From contig WLNI01000001.1 of NCBI GenBank assembly GCA_009699875.1, positions 124,001 through 188,000 on the forward strand: a stretch of DNA of 64,000 bases. The letters run 5' to 3'. Positions 51,126 to 59,950 of this stretch are shown here, piece after piece. Origin of the DNA: Actinomycetota bacterium. Its GTDB lineage: Bacteria; Actinomycetota; Acidimicrobiia; Acidimicrobiales; RAAP-2. Within the stretch, counting starts at the first letter, position 1. The number at the start of each line of letters is the position of its first letter. The position numbers were made by a program, and so were the translations under genes. The notes below the pieces were generated by a model. That model searched no databases. It was not told the DNA's origin and saw nothing but the letters and a program-made list of their open reading frames with translations.

Positions 51126-51554
51126 GTGTCGTGGGGACTTATCATCACCTTGGTTTCCGGGTGGTATCTCACTGGCTTGAGTTGGGTTGTGGCCTTAGTG
51201 ATCTATCCGTCATTTCGCCTTGTGCCAGATAAATCCTGGGAGGAGTTTCACCAGCACCACTCAAAAATGATCGCAGTTGCAGTGACTCCACTGTGGGCCG
51301 CTGAGGCTCTAGGAATCATTCTTTGGGCACTGTCAGATTATTCATCGGACTTGCTTGCGATTATCATTACCGGCGCAGCTGCACTCGGGACCGTCCTCTT
51401 CACCGTCTTTGGCGCCGTTCCAGCCCATCAAGCGTTTCAAACAGGATTTAACCCCGAACTCGAACGACAACTTACGTTGAGTAACTGGCTTCGAACCGCC
51501 GCGTGGACGATTGCGGCGATCACCCCAACGGTTGTTCTTGTTCAGAGTTGGTAG
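51126..51554 (+). CDS. Hypothetical four-helix membrane protein
   Basis: A 142-residue protein with four hydrophobic segments (about 5-27, 50-68, 76-97 and 121-139). Between helices 3 and 4 is VPAHQAFQTGFNPELERQLTLSNWLRT, a polar stretch that could be catalytic or a contact site. It follows lexA by 9 bases with GTG start, so it may be co-transcribed and thus SOS-linked. Function unknown. Ends 7 bases from the convergent gene. Confidence 0.65.
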   Translation: MSWGLIITLVSGWYLTGLSWVVALVIYPSFRLVPDKSWEEFHQHHSKMIAVAVTPLWAAEALGIILWALSDYSSDLLAIIITGAAALGTVLFTVFGAVPAHQAFQTGFNPELERQLTLSNWLRTAAWTIAAITPTVVLVQSW

Positions 51555-51561
51555 AAGTTGG

Positions 51562-52401
51562 TTATGCGTCCCAGAGTTGATCGGTGTAACGATCTGTTCC
51601 AGGGGCCGTAGGTTTGAAGGGAATCTGGGCTACCAACGTTCCTTTTCCAGAAGCTTCAAGACGTCGACGCCCTTCTTCAAAGACTGATTCCCAGGCCTCG
51701 CTCGGGTCACAGTCCAAAAAGAAGAGCAACAGCACCCGATCGTCACTCGCCTCTTGGCGAGGAACATCACCCGGAGCATCAATCAAAAGGGGAAGAGGAG
51801 TAAATGCTCCAACGAGTCCCGCAGCCGACCCGTTCATCAGATCTGGGAGGAGATCGTCTTTGAGATAACCCCAGAGTTCTTCTTGGCTCACGCCTTCGGC
51901 CGCATCGATCCATACGGGCACAAAACCCTCATAGGGGTGGTCGAGTGCGAGTTCGATCGGAACTCCACCCTCGTCTCGGAGCACTGACCATTCGTAGTGG
52001 TAGAGCAAGGTGTGGACGTGGTCTCGGTGCTCAAACATTCTCCCCTTGGCATGAAGTTGGCGAACTTGACGCACCGACCACTTGTTCCAAAGATCGTGAT
52101 AGCCATCGAGGACCCAGTACGCCGCTATGTAGGAACCATTTTCTGGAGTGCCAGTAATCGCCGATGAGTCTGGGCTCCGAAGTTTTTTCAAGTCCTTCGT
52201 GGCAACGAATCGTTTCCCAGCAAAACTGTACGGTCCAATCATCACGCCTGAATAGAAGTGATCTCGTTCGTACCAGCGGTTGTACTCAACCTCGTGGCCC
52301 TTGTGGGGCTCAACAAGCGTGAGCAAAATAGATCCAAGCGCCACTGGCTCGGCGTCAGCAATTACTTCAACGGGGCGGGACTTTTTTAGTTCATCACTCA
52401 T
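51562..52401 (-). CDS. Conserved hypothetical protein, dimeric alpha/beta-barrel-like
   Basis: A 279-residue soluble protein. Two halves each look like a ferredoxin-like / EthD-type fold: an N-terminal strand with GSILLTLVEPHKGHEVEYNRWYERDHFY resembling EthD/muconolactone-isomerase-like domains, and a later region VLLLFFLDCDPSEAWESVFEEGRRRLEASG. Such folds often bind small polyketide-like or aromatic ligands. I do not recognise a named family. It ends 7 bases from the convergent membrane protein and lies downstream of dapE on the same strand (54-base gap). Function unknown. Confidence 0.6.
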   Translation of the reverse strand: MSDELKKSRPVEVIADAEPVALGSILLTLVEPHKGHEVEYNRWYERDHFYSGVMIGPYSFAGKRFVATKDLKKLRSPDSSAITGTPENGSYIAAYWVLDGYHDLWNKWSVRQVRQLHAKGRMFEHRDHVHTLLYHYEWSVLRDEGGVPIELALDHPYEGFVPVWIDAAEGVSQEELWGYLKDDLLPDLMNGSAAGLVGAFTPLPLLIDAPGDVPRQEASDDRVLLLFFLDCDPSEAWESVFEEGRRRLEASGKGTLVAQIPFKPTAPGTDRYTDQLWDA

Positions 52402-52455
52402 GCCAGGGCACCGTACTCGCTCTCAGCCAGGGTTGTGACAGGCACGCAGAGCGCC

Positions 52456-53517
52456 TTATCCCCCAAGGAGAAGTGTAAAGACGCGAGCGACCTCATCGAG
52501 GGCGCCAACCGGCACCCGCTCATCAGCGTGGTGGGCCAACATTGGATCACCAGCTCCGAAATTTGCGGCCGGCACACCGAGAGCTGCGAAGGTTGCAACA
52601 TCGGTCCAGCCCACCTTGGCGCTGACGGGCTTGTCACTTAACTCCACGAGTCGCTGAAGCAGGGGGTGTTTCAGATTTGGCAGTGCACCCTCGGCAACAT
52701 CATCAACTCTCAAATCGTCTCCGTAACGCTCATCTAAATGACCCTCGACCAAACTTCGCACCCAGGCCTCTGCCTCACTCGCACTTCGATCTGGGGCAAA
52801 TCGGTGATTAATTTGGAGCACTGCTTCATCAGGAATCACATTGCCCGCAGAACCCCCTCGCATCCCCACTACTTGTATCTGCTCAACGAACGTCACACCG
52901 TCTATCTCAACACTGCGCGGGGACGCGTCAACAAGGGAAGGCAAAATATCGTTGAGTCGGTGAATTGCATTCACTCCCATAAACGGTCGGGCTGTGTGTG
53001 CGGCCACTCCTCGAAAACTCGCAGTGAGATGCATTGTCCCTTGACACCCCGCCTCGACGCTCCCATTCGTGGGCTCGCCCAAAATTGCCACGTCTCCCTG
53101 CAGTAACTCAGCATCGTGGCTGGCAATCTCTCTCAGGCCACTTTCGCTTCGGGCAATCTCTTCTCTCGCATAGAAGACCCACGAGAGATCCACGGCGGGC
53201 TCCTCGAGACGTCGCGCCACTACCAACATGGCTGCCAACGTTCCCTTCATGTCCGCAGCCCCAAGGCCCCAGAGTTCGCCGTCTTTGATCGTCGGGTGAG
53301 CGATGCCAACAGGAACCGTATCAAGGTGGCCAGCCATGACGACTCGCTGAGACTTTCCAAGGTGCGTTCGCGCAATGACGTTATTTCCTACTCGGGTCAC
53401 CTCGAGATGAGGGATCGTTCGAACATATTGTTCGACCGTGTCTGCGATCTCTTCCTCGTGGCGACTCGGAGAATCAACCCCAATGAGTTCAGAAGCGAGG
53501 TCGATTACCTCGCTCAC
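52456..53517 (-). CDS. dapE: Succinyl-diaminopimelate desuccinylase
   Basis: A 353-residue M20 metallopeptidase. Metal motifs: VMAGHLDTVPVG with the first ligands, LWGLGAADMKGTLAA with the bridging Asp, and YAREEIARSESGL with the catalytic Glu pair. It removes succinate from N-succinyl-L,L-diaminopimelate in lysine and peptidoglycan precursor synthesis. The GTG start overlaps the dapD stop (GTGA). Specificity for succinyl- over other M20 substrates rests on its place after dapC/dapD; the sequence alone would also allow related hydrolases. Confidence 0.92.
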   Translation of the reverse strand: MSEVIDLASELIGVDSPSRHEEEIADTVEQYVRTIPHLEVTRVGNNVIARTHLGKSQRVVMAGHLDTVPVGIAHPTIKDGELWGLGAADMKGTLAAMLVVARRLEEPAVDLSWVFYAREEIARSESGLREIASHDAELLQGDVAILGEPTNGSVEAGCQGTMHLTASFRGVAAHTARPFMGVNAIHRLNDILPSLVDASPRSVEIDGVTFVEQIQVVGMRGGSAGNVIPDEAVLQINHRFAPDRSASEAEAWVRSLVEGHLDERYGDDLRVDDVAEGALPNLKHPLLQRLVELSDKPVSAKVGWTDVATFAALGVPAANFGAGDPMLAHHADERVPVGALDEVARVFTLLLGG

Positions 53518-54341
53518 GTTGCAACTCCATGGTCTCTCAAGACTGCATTGAGTTGGACTTTGTCATGGCGTTCACCCTCAGACAGGTGCTTCAAGACCAG
53601 CACGCAGGGTAAGAAGAACTCGCCTCCTGGGAGTTCTCGACGCCGAGAGGCCCCAACAGCGACGCTCCATGGGGGAACATGACCGCGAGATAACTCTTCG
53701 CCAGTCTCAGCGTCAATGACGGGAATAGAAGGGTTCAGAATTGTTCCCGCTCCAAGCACTGCTCCTTTGCCGACGCGGGCACCATCAACGATCATGCACC
53801 TCGATCCGATGAATGCCTCATCTTCGATAATGACCGGGACTGCGTTCGGGGGTTCGAGCACCCCACCAATCCCCACGCCCCCTGCGAGATGGACGTCGGC
53901 CCCAATCTGGGCACACGAGCCAACCGTGGCCCAGGTATCAACCATGCTGCGTTCTCCGACTCGGGCGCCAATGTTGACGTAACTCGGCATCATCACTGCG
54001 CCAGGAGCCAAGAACGAACCCCACCGAGCGGATGCTCCAGGCACGACTCGAACGCCAGCTTCTTTGAATCCCGTTTTCAGTGGGAGCTTGTCGGCATACT
54101 CAAAAGGCCCGACGTTGATGGTCTCAATGGTCCTGAGCCGAAAGAGGAGCAAGATCGCTTGCTTGAGCCATTCATTCACCACCACCTCGCCGGTGGCCTC
54201 ATCGACATACGCCACCCGCTCATGTCCTTGATCGAGCAAGGTAACCGCTTGTGTGACGAGTGCATCAGCAGCTTTGTCACCGGGAGTCAGGGTGTCAGCA
54301 TGTGCATAAAGTTCAGCTATTTGATCTGAGAGGTCAGCCAT
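53514..54341 (-). CDS. dapD: Tetrahydrodipicolinate N-succinyltransferase
   Basis: A 275-residue acyltransferase with a left-handed beta-helix of hexapeptide repeats in its second half (SFLAPGAVMMPSYVNIGARVGERSMVDT...), typical of DapD. It adds succinate to tetrahydrodipicolinate, the committed step of the succinylase branch of lysine synthesis. ATG 54341 has TACGAT six bases upstream and no Shine-Dalgarno, so it may also have its own leaderless transcript beside read-through from dapC, 38 bases upstream. Overlaps dapE by 4 bases. Confidence 0.95.
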   Translation of the reverse strand: MADLSDQIAELYAHADTLTPGDKAADALVTQAVTLLDQGHERVAYVDEATGEVVVNEWLKQAILLLFRLRTIETINVGPFEYADKLPLKTGFKEAGVRVVPGASARWGSFLAPGAVMMPSYVNIGARVGERSMVDTWATVGSCAQIGADVHLAGGVGIGGVLEPPNAVPVIIEDEAFIGSRCMIVDGARVGKGAVLGAGTILNPSIPVIDAETGEELSRGHVPPWSVAVGASRRRELPGGEFFLPCVLVLKHLSEGERHDKVQLNAVLRDHGVAT

Positions 54342-54347
54342 GTCCCC

Positions 54348-54353
54348 ATCGTA
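54348..54353 (-). promoter_or_regulatory. Candidate -10 element of leaderless dapD mRNA
   Basis: Minus-strand TACGAT ends six bases before the dapD ATG; no ribosome site. It sits in the 38-base gap after dapC, the longest gap in the lysine gene run. Confidence 0.4.
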
Positions 54354-54379
54354 GTGGGGCGACGTCGTTCGAAGAGTCG

Positions 54380-55501
54380 TTACCCTGTCGCCAGAAGACG
54401 TGCTGCGACAAGTTCGAGTCGCTCAGTTGGCTGGACCACAGCAACTCGTACGTAATCAGCACCTTGGGGGCCATAGAGATCTCCCGGACTCACCAACATC
54501 CCCCCTCGCTCGGCGAGCTCGTGCGCCAAGGCCCAACCGTCACCTAGCCGCTGCGGTGCCTTGACCCACAGATAAAAGGTTCCCGCCGGGAGATGAGCGT
54601 CGTAGCCAATGTTTCTCAACGCATCAACCATCAATGCCAACCTCTCGGCGTAGCGAACACGCTGGGTCGCTACCTGGTCATCGTCATCGAGCGCCACCAC
54701 TCCGGCAAACTGAACCGGTCCAGGAACCATGAGCCCTGCATGTTGGCGCACGCTGCGCAAGTACTCAACAATCGCTTCGTCTCCTGCATAGAAGCCCAAA
54801 CGCATTCCTGCGAGATTTGAGCGTTTTGAGAGCGAGTGAACTGCCACGAGGCCTTCGAGCCCGCGTTCGAGCACCGTCCGGGGGCGGTCGCTCCAGGTGA
54901 ACTCGGCGTAACACTCGTCGGAAAAGACTGGAACTCCATGTGCCCTCCCCCACGTTGCTAGCGCAGCAAGGTCGTCGAGGTCGCCTGTTGGGTTTGACGG
55001 TGAATTCGACCACACCATGAGTGCATTCTCCGCCGTACCCTCATCGACGTCTTCGAGTCTCAACCGACCTCGCTCAGTTGGGACCGCCACTGGAGTTAAT
55101 CCCGCCAGCGTTGCGCCCATTGCATAGGTTGGATAGGAGATGTCGGGGAAGAGAACCACCTTCTTTTCAGGGCGACGAAGCGCGAGGTACTGCGCTGTCG
55201 ATCCCACGAACTCTTTGGTCCCGATACATGCGCCAATGGCGCTGGTCGGCACCGCTATCGAGAATCTTCGCCGCATCCAGCGTTGCGCAGCCTCACGCAG
55301 GTCGTTGCTTCCCGCAGACGTTGGATAGCCCCGCTCAAGCCCAGAGGACGCCAACGCATGGATCACCTCCTCAGAAGGTGGATCACACGGCGTCCCAATC
55401 GAGCAGTCCACGAGGCCACCATCAAGGCTCTCTGCGAGAGCTCTGAGGCCGCTGAGGCGCTCGTAGGGATAGGGCGGAGGTTGAAACCCTGGTTGTGTCA
55501 T
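54380..55501 (-). CDS. dapC: N-succinyl-diaminopimelate aminotransferase
   Basis: A 373-residue PLP-dependent aminotransferase of fold type I. The substrate-binding block NSPSNPTG and the PLP lysine Lys226 in HSLSKRSNLAGMRLGF are clear. It transfers an amino group to N-succinyl-2-amino-6-ketopimelate, between DapD and DapE. The function as DapC is taken from context, since class I aminotransferases are similar. ATG 55501 overlaps the hflX stop (ATGA). Confidence 0.88.
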   Translation of the reverse strand: MTQPGFQPPPYPYERLSGLRALAESLDGGLVDCSIGTPCDPPSEEVIHALASSGLERGYPTSAGSNDLREAAQRWMRRRFSIAVPTSAIGACIGTKEFVGSTAQYLALRRPEKKVVLFPDISYPTYAMGATLAGLTPVAVPTERGRLRLEDVDEGTAENALMVWSNSPSNPTGDLDDLAALATWGRAHGVPVFSDECYAEFTWSDRPRTVLERGLEGLVAVHSLSKRSNLAGMRLGFYAGDEAIVEYLRSVRQHAGLMVPGPVQFAGVVALDDDDQVATQRVRYAERLALMVDALRNIGYDAHLPAGTFYLWVKAPQRLGDGWALAHELAERGGMLVSPGDLYGPQGADYVRVAVVQPTERLELVAARLLATG

Positions 55502-56781
55502 CCGGCGACCTCGAACTCCTGGAATCGTGCTCGACTTGGTCCATCGAGAACAACATGAAGGGTGGTGGCGTCATCATCGTGGTGCGTCTCTACAACGTCG
55601 CCTTCTCGATGCGCTGCAGCAACAATGTCTCCTCGGGCATGAGGAATCCGAAGCGCGACAATTCGATCTTGTGTGCGGAGGCGATCCCCAAGTGTCTCCA
55701 AGAGGTCATCAATCCCAGTCCCCGATGCTGCCGAGATCGTGACCGACCCATCATGGGTGAACTCAAGCATCTTGGCTTCATCAGGCGCAGCATCAGCCTT
55801 GTTGATCACCAGGAGTTCTGGAACCTCGTCCGCCCCTATCTCTCTCAAAACCACTCGGACTGCTTCGAGCTGGGCCTCGGGGTCAGCAGCCGAGGCATCG
55901 ACCACGTGGATCAAAAGATCTGCGAGTCGAACCGAGTCGAGAGTTGAGCGAAATGCCTCGACGAGTTCGTGCGGGAGTTTCGCCACAAAACCAACAGTGT
56001 CGGTCAACAAGATTACTTCTCCACCAGGAAGGGCCAGCTGCCGGGTCCGAGGATCGAGCGTTTCAAAGAGTCGATCTGCAGCGGGTACCCCAGCTTCGGT
56101 GACGGCATTAAGCAAGGTGGACTTTCCGGCATTGGTGTAGCCCACCAACGTGACCTCGCGGCGCCGACCCCTTTGGCGTTGTGCGCGCTGGGTCTCGCGA
56201 GTCTTTGTCACGTGTCGTAACTCTTTTTCGAGTTGATGCATACGACGCACCAAGCGTCGTCGGTCAACTTCAAGCTGGGTCTCTCCTGGGCCTCGCGTCC
56301 CGATGCCACCAGCTTGTTGTGAAAAACCTTGACCACGGCCTCGGAGTCGGGGAAGTCGGTACCGCAAGATTGCTAGCTCAACTTGGGCCTTCCCCTCAGG
56401 TGTGCTCGCGTTTTGAGCGAAAATATCGAGGATCACGGCTGTTCGATCAATCGCAGTTCTCCCAAGAAGCCGTTGGAGGTTGCGTTGCTGAGCGGGAGAC
56501 AAATTGTGGTCAAATACCACCGTGTCAACGTCAAGGACAAGACACTGCTGGTGAAGCTCTTCCGTCTTGCCTGAGCCAATGAATGTTGCGGGATCTGGAG
56601 CCCCACGACGCTGAATAATCCTTCCAACGACGTCTGCTCCTGCCGTGGCCACAAGTGATTCAAGTTCGTCAAGCGAAAGATCGAGATCGTCGGGATCCAT
56701 TCCTGGCAGGACGACACCGACGAGGATGATGCGTTCTCGAAACGAACGATCAATCAGTGTTGACGGGAGCTGCGTGGTCAT
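55498..56781 (-). CDS. hflX: GTPase HflX
   Basis: A 427-residue TRAFAC GTPase. The N-terminal HflX domain includes GSGKTEELHQQCLVLDVDTVVFDHNLSPAQQRNL, and the G domain has VGYTNAGKSTLLNAV (P-loop), DTVGFVAKLP (G3) and VINKADA (NKxD, G4). HflX splits stalled or hibernating 70S ribosomes with GTP. ATG 56781 overlaps the dapF stop; the next gene overlaps its own stop, so it is translated within the lysine run. No regulatory link to lysine synthesis is evident. Confidence 0.94.
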   Translation of the reverse strand: MTTQLPSTLIDRSFRERIILVGVVLPGMDPDDLDLSLDELESLVATAGADVVGRIIQRRGAPDPATFIGSGKTEELHQQCLVLDVDTVVFDHNLSPAQQRNLQRLLGRTAIDRTAVILDIFAQNASTPEGKAQVELAILRYRLPRLRGRGQGFSQQAGGIGTRGPGETQLEVDRRRLVRRMHQLEKELRHVTKTRETQRAQRQRGRRREVTLVGYTNAGKSTLLNAVTEAGVPAADRLFETLDPRTRQLALPGGEVILLTDTVGFVAKLPHELVEAFRSTLDSVRLADLLIHVVDASAADPEAQLEAVRVVLREIGADEVPELLVINKADAAPDEAKMLEFTHDGSVTISAASGTGIDDLLETLGDRLRTQDRIVALRIPHARGDIVAAAHREGDVVETHHDDDATTLHVVLDGPSRARFQEFEVAG

Positions 56782-57578
56782 AGGTCTCGTCGAAGTGGCA
56801 CAAAGAGATCGGCAACGACACTCACTGTCCCAGACAGTGTCGCCTCATTCCCAGAAAGATCAACATGCAGAATCCCTCCAGGATTTGCGACGGCGACAGA
56901 GTCACCGCTCAGCCCAAGCGCTCTCGCTGCGCCAGCTGCGGCACAGGTCCCAGAGCCACACGCTTGCGTGGGGCCGACGCCCCGTTCAAAGACAGCCAAA
57001 GCCAACCGTTCGCGCGAGAGAACCTGGATCCATTCGACATTGATACCACCCTCGCGAACCTTTTGTAGTCTGCGACCCTCGTGGGCCACGTCGACCGCTT
57101 CGAGATCGTCAACGACAACTACGAGATGAGGATTCCCAATATCAACACGAACCTGCCGAGTGACTGAATCGATATCGTCGATCTGTAGTTCGCCCATCTC
57201 GACGCTCGCGAACACGGATGACTCTTCGCTTTCTTCACAGTGAACGCGCTTGAGACCCGCCGCAGTCTGGATCGAAAATGTTCCTCCCGCAACAAGTCCT
57301 GCACGTACCGCTTCGTGAGCCATGCATCGAATTCCATTGCCCGAAATCTCAGCGTCAGAGCCATCCTGATTTTTGAGCACCATCGTGAGGTCCCCACCAT
57401 CTCGTGGACCCAAAATCGTGATCACTCCGTCAGCACCGATCCCGCTGCGTCGATTTGCAAGACCGCGCACTTCGTCGCTCGTAAGCTGGACCCGGTCTTC
57501 AAGATCAATCATGATCAAGAAGTCGTTCCCCGCTCCCTCATGCTTGCTCACCGCCAGGGTGACTTCTTGGTGCTCCAC
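56778..57578 (-). CDS. dapF: Diaminopimelate epimerase
   Basis: A 266-residue racemase with the paired catalytic cysteines: GNGIRCMAHEAV and QACGSGTCAAAGAAR. It converts L,L- to meso-diaminopimelate, used in peptidoglycan and for lysine. The typical opening SKHEGAGNDFLIMID is present a few residues after the start. A GTG at 57578 gives this start; a later in-frame GTG is possible. It sits 13 bases after miaA and overlaps hflX. Confidence 0.94.
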   Translation of the reverse strand: MEHQEVTLAVSKHEGAGNDFLIMIDLEDRVQLTSDEVRGLANRRSGIGADGVITILGPRDGGDLTMVLKNQDGSDAEISGNGIRCMAHEAVRAGLVAGGTFSIQTAAGLKRVHCEESEESSVFASVEMGELQIDDIDSVTRQVRVDIGNPHLVVVVDDLEAVDVAHEGRRLQKVREGGINVEWIQVLSRERLALAVFERGVGPTQACGSGTCAAAGAARALGLSGDSVAVANPGGILHVDLSGNEATLSGTVSVVADLFVPLRRDL

Positions 57579-57591
57579 GGGTCCTAGTCTC

Positions 57592-58521
57592 TCACCCCGT
57601 CACCCTGTTGAGGCCCACCAGGGCCTCTTCGAGGCCCTTTTCAGCCCCTGTCATGCCACCATGCCAACGCACTCGCGGATCCCTCCGAAACCACGACTTC
57701 TGACGCCGAACCAGAGCTCGTGTTCGAGCAACGGTGAGGTCCCGTGCCTCTTGATGCTCAAGTTCACCATCGACGAGTCCCAAGAACTCCCGATAGCCAA
57801 TGGCTTGGCGAGCCGTCCGAGAGAGTCCTCCTGGCCGGATTGCGAGGGCTCGCACTTCCTCCTCGAAACCGTCCTCGATCCACGAATCAACTCGTACCTC
57901 AATCGCACGGTCCACCTGATCGACCTCAACGTCAAGACCAATCTGGATGATGGGGCTCGCCTCGTAGTGGTCGAGGCCTGGACCAAACGAAGAAAACGGT
58001 CGTCCCGAGCCTTGCGTAACCTCCAAGGCCCGAATGAGTCGGCGTACATTCCCCGGTTCAATCCGAGAGAGCGCTGTCGGATCGAGATCGCCTAATCGAT
58101 CACGCAAAACCTCCTCTCCTCCCGGGAGACTCAGTTCCACATCGAGTTGTTCTCTCACCTCCAGGAACTGCGGCGGGATGCTGAGGTTGTCAATCACCGC
58201 TCGGTGATACAGGCCCGTTCCACCAACAAGAAGGGGGAGATTCCCTCGACTCGTCACGTCTCGAACTGCGATATCGGCGTTCTCTTTGAAGAGCGAGACC
58301 GTGCACTCTTGACTGGGATCCAAGATGTCGATCATGTGGTGTGGAACGACACGACGCTCTTCGAGCGAGGGTTTCGCCGTCGCGAGATCCATCTCTCGAT
58401 AAACGGCCATTGAATCAATTGAAATTATTTCGACATTTCCAAGCCGCTTCGCAACTCGGAGTGCGATCTCCGACTTTCCCGATGCTGTTGTCCCTACCAG
58501 CGCCACACCAATGGCGTCCAT
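57592..58521 (-). CDS. miaA: tRNA dimethylallyltransferase
   Basis: A 309-residue isopentenyl-tRNA transferase. P-loop ALVGTTASGKSEIAL, then SIDSMAVYREMD (an actinobacterial variant of the DSxQvYr motif) and the DMAPP/tRNA region. It adds a dimethylallyl group to A37 of tRNAs reading codons that start with U. ATG 58521 starts one base after the miaB stop region; the pair acts in sequence, since MiaB methylthiolates the MiaA product. Confidence 0.95.
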   Translation of the reverse strand: MDAIGVALVGTTASGKSEIALRVAKRLGNVEIISIDSMAVYREMDLATAKPSLEERRVVPHHMIDILDPSQECTVSLFKENADIAVRDVTSRGNLPLLVGGTGLYHRAVIDNLSIPPQFLEVREQLDVELSLPGGEEVLRDRLGDLDPTALSRIEPGNVRRLIRALEVTQGSGRPFSSFGPGLDHYEASPIIQIGLDVEVDQVDRAIEVRVDSWIEDGFEEEVRALAIRPGGLSRTARQAIGYREFLGLVDGELEHQEARDLTVARTRALVRRQKSWFRRDPRVRWHGGMTGAEKGLEEALVGLNRVTG

Positions 58522-58522
58522 G

Positions 58523-59914
58523 TCATCGAACCTGAAGAGTAAGTCGCTGGGGAGTCTTCGTGGGCGCTATCAACTCGACAAACTCCCCCTCAAGGTGATG
58601 TGGAGCCCCTCTCGTAATCTTGACGCTGACAAACGCACCCGGAACTCGAGCTTCTCGATCCTCGGTAGTGAAGTGCACGGGCTTTCCTTGACGGGTTCTC
58701 CCTGAGATCACCATCTCGTCGCGTCGACTTCTGCCTTCTACTAGTGCCTCTTCAATGCGACCAACTCGGGCCATGCTCTTCTCCAGGGCAGAGCGCTCGA
58801 CCACAGTCGTAAGACGCTCAAATCTGTCCGCCACGACCTCGGGAGATATAAAGACGTCACTGAGATCTGCGGCACGAGTGCCAGGGCGGGGAGAGAAAAT
58901 AAATGTGTAAGCACTGTCAAAGTTCGCTTCTGCCGCGACTGCGAGCGTTTCTTCGAACTCGGCGTCACTCTCTCCTGGAAAACCCACGATGAGATCAGTA
59001 CTTACTGCGAGATCATCAATTGACGCTCGCGCATCGCTTAGGCGTTCGAGGTACCTCTCGGCCGTGTAGCCACGTCGCATCGCCGTGAGGATTCGGTTCG
59101 AGCCTGATTGAAGTGGGAGATGGAGTTGGTTACAAACTTCGGGGACCTCCGCCATCGCTCGAATTGTTTCTGGGCGAAGGTCTTTTGGATGCGGACTGGT
59201 ATAGCGAACTCGTTCAATTCCTTCCACCGCTCCAATATTGGCCAAGAGTTCTGCAAAGAGTGGTTGCCGCTTCGTGATGTCCCTTCCGTACGAGTTGACA
59301 TTCTGGCCCAACAGAGTGATCTCTCGGACTCCTCGACCCGCCAGCATGGTTGCCTCATCGACAAGGTCACTGACTGGCCGAGAAATCTCCTCGCCTCGAA
59401 CGGAAGGAACGATGCAGAAGGAACACGAGTTATTGCACCCTGTCTGAATAGTCATCCATGCGGCCCACGGAACTTCGCGCACCGCATTCAGCGCCGGCGC
59501 TGCGTCAAGGGAACTCTCTGGGTCTGGCGCGTCGAGAATCTCCATTTGAGGGCCTTGTTCGACTGCTCGTCGCAATAACCCCGGCGTACTTGCCAAATTA
59601 TGTGTTCCCACCACGACGTCGACGTGGTCGGCACGACGCTGAATATCCTCAGGATCCATTTGCGAGAGACAGCCAGTTACCGCCACCTGCATGCCGGGCT
59701 TCTTGCGCTTGAGCGATCGAACGTAGCCCAAGTTGCCAAACAACTTATTTCCTGCGTTCTCTCTGATACAGCAGGTATTAAAAACTACGACATCAGCGTC
59801 TTCCAGAATCTCTGCGGGTTCCAGACCATCAGCGACCAAAATGCCTGCAAGTCGTTCTGAGTCATGTTCGTTCATTTGACAGCCAAATGTTCGAATGAAA
59901 AACGTACGCGCCAC
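58523..59914 (-). CDS. miaB: tRNA-2-methylthio-N6-dimethylallyladenosine synthase
   Basis: A 463-residue radical-SAM methylthiotransferase. N-terminal MTTase domain with three cluster cysteines (in FGCQMNEHDSERL, FNTCCIREN and TGCLSQ), the radical-SAM motif GCNNSCSFCIVP (CxxxCxxC), and a C-terminal TRAM domain. It converts i6A37 to ms2i6A37. Start is a GTG at 59914. Next to miaA, its partner in the pathway. Confidence 0.95.
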   Translation of the reverse strand: MARTFFIRTFGCQMNEHDSERLAGILVADGLEPAEILEDADVVVFNTCCIRENAGNKLFGNLGYVRSLKRKKPGMQVAVTGCLSQMDPEDIQRRADHVDVVVGTHNLASTPGLLRRAVEQGPQMEILDAPDPESSLDAAPALNAVREVPWAAWMTIQTGCNNSCSFCIVPSVRGEEISRPVSDLVDEATMLAGRGVREITLLGQNVNSYGRDITKRQPLFAELLANIGAVEGIERVRYTSPHPKDLRPETIRAMAEVPEVCNQLHLPLQSGSNRILTAMRRGYTAERYLERLSDARASIDDLAVSTDLIVGFPGESDAEFEETLAVAAEANFDSAYTFIFSPRPGTRAADLSDVFISPEVVADRFERLTTVVERSALEKSMARVGRIEEALVEGRSRRDEMVISGRTRQGKPVHFTTEDREARVPGAFVSVKITRGAPHHLEGEFVELIAPTKTPQRLTLQVR

Positions 59915-59950
59915 GTCAGAAGTCTAGGTCTGGGAAGGGGCGAAGCGTTT

